This document shows positions 60,818 to 64,000 of a DNA stretch of 64,000 nucleotides, one piece after another. Under the pieces are notes generated by a model that ran no database searches, was not told the origin of the DNA, and saw only the letters and a list, made by a program, of their open reading frames with translations. The translations under genes and the position numbers were made by a program. The DNA is from Gemmata sp051859125. Lineage in GTDB: Bacteria > Planctomycetota > Planctomycetia > Gemmatales > Gemmataceae. Position 1 is the first letter of the stretch. The number at the start of each line of letters is the position of its first letter. The DNA lies in NCBI RefSeq assembly GCF_051859125.1, contig NZ_JBHYGG010000002.1, positions 1 through 64,000 on the forward strand, in the 5' to 3' direction.

Positions 60818-63121
60818 TCAATCGACGTACAGGAACTCGTTCGAGTTCAGCACGGCACGGGCGAGCGCCCGCAGGCCGTGCGCCTGGGCGACCTTGCTCG
60901 CGGCGGCGAGTTCGTCGGCGGTCGGCGAGCGGCCGTAGCTGAGTGCGAACAGCCGCCGCACCTGGGCGTCCGGTTCGGGGCCGGCGTCGGCCTTCGCACG
61001 CGCCGCAAGGGCGTCGGCCATGTCGAGGGTGAACTTGTGGTTGAACAGCGCCAGCGCCTGCATCGGCGTCGTCGTGCTGGCGCGCCGCGGGGCCGCGGCG
61101 GCCGGGTCGGGGCAGTCGAAGTCGGTCAGCACGTCGACGCGGGCCGCACGGGCGTTCTGGTGGTACACGGCCCGGCGGTACGTCTCCGGCCCCGGCGCGT
61201 CGAGCGGGAGGTACGTCGCCACGTTGTCCTGCACGTACTTGTAGAGCCGGAACCCCGGGCCGCCGGGCTTGGGGTCGAGCTTGCCCGAGACGCTCAGCAT
61301 CGCGTCGCGGACCTCCTCGCCCGAGAGACGACGCGGGGGGAACCGCCACAGAAATCGCGAATCGCCGTCGGCCGACGCCGCGTCGGCGCGGTACGCGGAC
61401 GCTTGCCGGTACGCCTGCGAGGTGACGATGAGCCGGTGGACCGGCTTGAGCTTCCAGTTCTCGGCGTGGAGCCGGCGGGCGAGGTAGTCGAGCAGTTCGG
61501 GGTGCGTCGGCTTGCCGCCCATGTACCCGAAGTCGCTCGGCGTCTCGACGATGCCGGTGCCGAAGTGCCAGCCCCAGACGCGGTTCGCCAGCACGCGGGC
61601 GGTGAGCGGGTTGTCGGGCGAGACGATCCACTCGGCGAGCGCCTTCCGCCGCTGCGCCTCGGTCGCGGTCGCCGGGAGGTCGAACCCCTTGGCGGACTCC
61701 GAGAGGAACGCCGGGCTCGCGAACGCGACGGCGTCGCCCTTCTTCTGCGGGTCGCCGCCGACGAACACGTTGAACGGGCCGTTCACGGGCCGGAACTGGC
61801 CGACCCACCACACCGGGGTCGGGCCGAGCGCCCGCACCTCGGCCTCGGCCGCGGCGACCCCGACCGCTTGTTCCGCCTGACGCACCGACACCGGCGGGAA
61901 CCCGAGCACCGCGGCCGCGGCGGTCGCGCGCTTGACCAGCGACGCGGCCTCGGCCCGCTTCTTCTCGAGCGTTGCCCGCGCGGCCGCGACTTTCTTCGTC
62001 TGCTCGGGGGAGCCGATCGGCCGCTCGCCGTGGAACACTCCCGCGACCGCGGCCGCGAGCCGGTGGTAGTCCTGCTGCGTGATCGGGTCGAACTTGTGGT
62101 TGTGGCACCGGGCGCACCCGACCGTGACGCCGAGGAACGCCTCGCCGGTCGCCCGCACCATCTCGTCGAGCGTGTTCGCCCGGATCACCGCGGCCTGCGC
62201 CGCGTCCTGGTTCCCGACGTTGTCGTAGGGGCCGGTAACGAGGAACGCGGTGCCGACCTCGACGGCCGGATTCCCCGGGTCCAGTACGTCGCCGGCGAGG
62301 TGCTCGCGGACCAACCGGTCGAACGGCTTGTCGTCGTTGAAGCTCCTGATGACGTAGTCGCGGAACGGCCACGCGGAGTCGATGATGACGTTCCGCTCGA
62401 ACCCGTTCGACTCGCCGAACCGCACCACGTCGAGCCAGTGCCGGCCCCAGCGCTCGCCGTAGGCCGGGCTCGCGAGCAGGTCGTCGACGAGCTTCGCGTA
62501 TGCCGCGTCGGACGGGTCCTTGGCGAACGCCTCGATCGACCCGGGCGTCGGCGGCAGGCCGGTGAGGTCGAAGGTCACGCGGCGCACGAGCGTGCGGGGG
62601 TCGGCCGGCGGCGACGGCGTCAGCCCCTTCTCGGCGAGCTTCGCGAACACGAACCGGTCGATCGGGTTCGCGGCCCACGCCTTCGGCAGACCGGCCGGGT
62701 TCGGGGGCGCCGGGTCCGCGAGCGGCCGCAGCGACCACCACGACTTGTCGGCCTTCGACCGCTCCTTGACGACGACCTCCTTCGGCCACTTCGCGCCGGC
62801 CGCGATCCAGTCGCGGAGCGTGGCGACTTCGGCCGCCGTCAGCGCCTTGCCCTCCTTCGGCATCCGCGGCCGCTTGCCGGGCACGTCGGGAACGAGAAGG
62901 TCGAGCACGCCGCTCTCCGCGGGCTTGCCGGGGACGACGTGCTCCTTGTCGAGCAGGTCCGCGGGCGTCGCGACCGACACCTTGCCCTTCGCGTTGCCGG
63001 GCTGGTGGCACCGGACGCAGTGCCGCTCCAGGATCGGGGCGACGTCGGCCGCGAAGTCGGGCGGCGCGGCGGTTCCCGTCGCGGTGAAGAGAAGGAGCGC
63101 GGGAAGGGAGAGGCGGGTCAT
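60818..63121 (-). CDS. Planctomycete cytochrome C/DUF1549/DUF1553 protein (PSD1 type)
   Basis: A 767-residue exported protein. Signal peptide (TRLSLPALLLFTATGTAAPP), then a planctomycete-type cytochrome c domain with CxxCH at residues 35-39 (HCVRCHQPGNAKG) and MPKEGKALTAAEVATLRDWIAAGAKWP. DUF1549 begins at about 155 (DRFVFAKLAEKGLTPSPPADP, VRRVTFDLTGLPPTP) and includes a second CxxCH (VGCARCHNHKFDPI). DUF1553 follows (SPDNPLTARVLANRVWGWHFGTGIVETPSDFGYMG, PMQALALFNHKF). Such proteins, paired with DUF1501, are abundant and typical of planctomycetes. Its start overlaps the regulator stop by four bases (ATGA). Confidence 0.95.
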   Translation of the reverse strand: MTRLSLPALLLFTATGTAAPPDFAADVAPILERHCVRCHQPGNAKGKVSVATPADLLDKEHVVPGKPAESGVLDLLVPDVPGKRPRMPKEGKALTAAEVATLRDWIAAGAKWPKEVVVKERSKADKSWWSLRPLADPAPPNPAGLPKAWAANPIDRFVFAKLAEKGLTPSPPADPRTLVRRVTFDLTGLPPTPGSIEAFAKDPSDAAYAKLVDDLLASPAYGERWGRHWLDVVRFGESNGFERNVIIDSAWPFRDYVIRSFNDDKPFDRLVREHLAGDVLDPGNPAVEVGTAFLVTGPYDNVGNQDAAQAAVIRANTLDEMVRATGEAFLGVTVGCARCHNHKFDPITQQDYHRLAAAVAGVFHGERPIGSPEQTKKVAAARATLEKKRAEAASLVKRATAAAAVLGFPPVSVRQAEQAVGVAAAEAEVRALGPTPVWWVGQFRPVNGPFNVFVGGDPQKKGDAVAFASPAFLSESAKGFDLPATATEAQRRKALAEWIVSPDNPLTARVLANRVWGWHFGTGIVETPSDFGYMGGKPTHPELLDYLARRLHAENWKLKPVHRLIVTSQAYRQASAYRADAASADGDSRFLWRFPPRRLSGEEVRDAMLSVSGKLDPKPGGPGFRLYKYVQDNVATYLPLDAPGPETYRRAVYHQNARAARVDVLTDFDCPDPAAAAPRRASTTTPMQALALFNHKFTLDMADALAARAKADAGPEPDAQVRRLFALSYGRSPTADELAAASKVAQAHGLRALARAVLNSNEFLYVD

Positions 63122-63804
63122 CGGGCGGCCTCGGGGAGAACGGGGCGGGCGGCGGGCAGGTACGTCCGCCAGCGGGTGATGTGCGCGACGGCGGCCTTCT
63201 CGGCCCGGTCCGGGTCGCCGGACGCGACCGCCCGGAGGAGCCGGCGGTGCGAGTCGACCGCGAGGGTCCGCGGCGCGACGGCCAGTTCGGCGTCGCGGAA
63301 CGCGGCGGCCAGCCAGAACTCGAACACCGAGCGGGCGGTGAGCCACGCGGCGAGGAGCCGGTCGTTCCGCGCGGCCCGGACGATCGCCTCGTGAAAGTCG
63401 ACGTCGAGCCGGGTGAGGTCGCGGTACGTCCCCGCCTCGCCCTGCCGGCGGATGTTCTCTTCGAGGGCGGCGGCGAGTTCGGCGACATCGCCGGCCGCGG
63501 CCAGGCGCGCGGCGAGCCCCTCGATCGCGACCCGGACGCTCACCAGTTCCTCGAACACGCGGGGCGTCAGCTCGAGCACCCGGGCGCGGCCCCGGGCGTC
63601 GAACGTGACCAGCCCGTCGCGCTCCAGGGCGAGCATCGCCTCGCGGACCGGGGCGCGGCTCACCGCGTACCGGGCCGCCACGACCGGCTCGGTAATGAGG
63701 CCGCCCTGCGGCAACTCGCCGCACACGATCGCCTCGCGGAGCCGCTCGCGGACCTGCTCGGCGAGGCTCGTGCGGGTCAGCGGCGCGGTAACGTCGGCGG
63801 GCAT
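63118..63804 (-). CDS. GntR-family transcriptional regulator (FadR/FCD subfamily)
   Basis: A 228-residue regulator. The N-terminal winged helix is TSLAEQVRERLREAIVCGELPQGGLITEPVVAARYAVSRAPVREAMLALERDGLVTFDARGRARV, typical GntR. The C-terminal FCD helical ligand-binding domain follows (EELVSVRVAIEGLAARLA, LDVDFHEAIVRAARNDRLLAAW, DSHRRLLRAVASGDPDRAEKAAVAHITR), with His/Asp residues that usually bind a metal and a carboxylate. It is first in an operon with PSD1 and DUF1501 genes (ATGA overlap), so it likely controls them in response to a sugar acid or similar compound. Confidence 0.93.
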   Translation of the reverse strand: MPADVTAPLTRTSLAEQVRERLREAIVCGELPQGGLITEPVVAARYAVSRAPVREAMLALERDGLVTFDARGRARVLELTPRVFEELVSVRVAIEGLAARLAAAGDVAELAAALEENIRRQGEAGTYRDLTRLDVDFHEAIVRAARNDRLLAAWLTARSVFEFWLAAAFRDAELAVAPRTLAVDSHRRLLRAVASGDPDRAEKAAVAHITRWRTYLPAARPVLPEAAR

Positions 63805-63830
63805 GCGGGCCTCGGTCGGTCGGCTGTCGT

Positions 63831-63866
63831 CTGTCGACAGTCTACCGCAGCACCCGACCCTGTCAA
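63831..63866 (-). promoter_or_regulatory. Promoter and palindromic operator of the gntR operon
   Basis: On the minus strand TTGACA (63861-63866) and TAGACT (63839-63844) are 16 bases apart, a near-consensus sigma70 promoter. A perfect palindrome CTGTCGACAG (63831-63840) overlaps the -10 end and the expected start of transcription, and a half-copy CTGTCG lies just beyond. This placement suits autorepression by the GntR protein. Confidence 0.68.
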
Positions 63867-63949
63867 CGGTGTTGTTCGGGGCGTACAGAAGTACCACACC
63901 CGCGGCGGCCGCGCCCGGGAACGCCCGGCCCCGCACCCGCGAGACGCAC

Positions 63950-64000
63950 ATGACCACGAAGGCCTACGCCGCACACGCCGCGACCACCCCGCTCGCCCCG
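63950..64000 (+). CDS. Zinc-dependent alcohol dehydrogenase (N-terminal fragment)
   Basis: Only 17 codons are in the window: MTTKAYAAHAATTPLAP. This matches the typical N-terminus of NAD(P)-dependent zinc alcohol dehydrogenases of the cinnamyl-alcohol/YahK group (MxTKAYAAxSATxPLAPF). It is divergent from the gntR operon. The gene continues beyond the end of the window. A weak GAGACGCAC lies upstream. Confidence 0.55.
   Translation, partial: MTTKAYAAHAATTPLAP

Overview
The window looks like a chromosomal contig from a planctomycete of the Gemmataceae type. The evidence is very high G+C with strongly GC-biased third codon positions, sparse Shine-Dalgarno use with several GTG starts, and planctomycete hallmark families: a DUF1559 pseudopilin-like protein, a paired c-type-cytochrome DUF1549/DUF1553 protein and DUF1501 protein, a SUMF1-fold protein, a Tat-exported Gfo/Idh oxidoreductase, and modular Ser/Thr kinases. 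This is read from gene content only. There is one scaffold gap of 10 N at 59160-59169.

Layout. 0.1-9.1 kb: cell envelope (LptD-like outer-membrane protein, MBL-fold hydrolase, RND pump with its membrane-fusion protein). 9.3-14.8 kb: decayed IS3-type element, exported unknown protein, Gfo/Idh and SUMF1 proteins, ApbE flavin transferase, one small protein. 15-27.2 kb: a prkA (yeaG) - yeaH - spoVR locus expanded by an SRP RNA gene, a HicB-like/PIN toxin-antitoxin pair and two tandem receptor kinases, each joining a cytoplasmic Ser/Thr kinase to an extracytoplasmic UrtA/FmdD-like solute-binding domain. 27.4-32.1 kb: dienelactone-hydrolase-like protein and an AsmA-like giant. 32.2-40.2 kb: a tightly overlapping operon of RavA/MoxR AAA+ ATPase, a degenerate vWA/propeller protein and large accessory proteins, matching the MoxR-vWA-beta-propeller (bpX) ternary type. 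40.2-45 kb: small unknowns, an EEP-fold phosphoesterase, an amidohydrolase and a DUF7873-like protein. 45.2-47.7 kb: a degenerate tRNA-like array, a CCA-adding enzyme and a GT2 glycosyltransferase convergently overlapping it. 47.9-51.5 kb: iscR-iscS-iscU-iscA-hscB and tRNA-Val. 51.9-59 kb: pseudopilin, small exported protein, hydrolase, VOC protein, TrhO, MFS transporter, YihY. 59.3-64 kb: GntR regulator - PSD1 - DUF1501 operon and the first codons of an alcohol dehydrogenase.

The two most interesting loci are the receptor kinases with urea/amide-type sensors placed between yeaH and spoVR, and the MoxR/bpX operon. Intergenic regions carry many long, near-perfect inverted repeats from several distinct families, one of which recurs at three sites. 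All functional calls rest on reading the sequence and on family knowledge; no database search was run.
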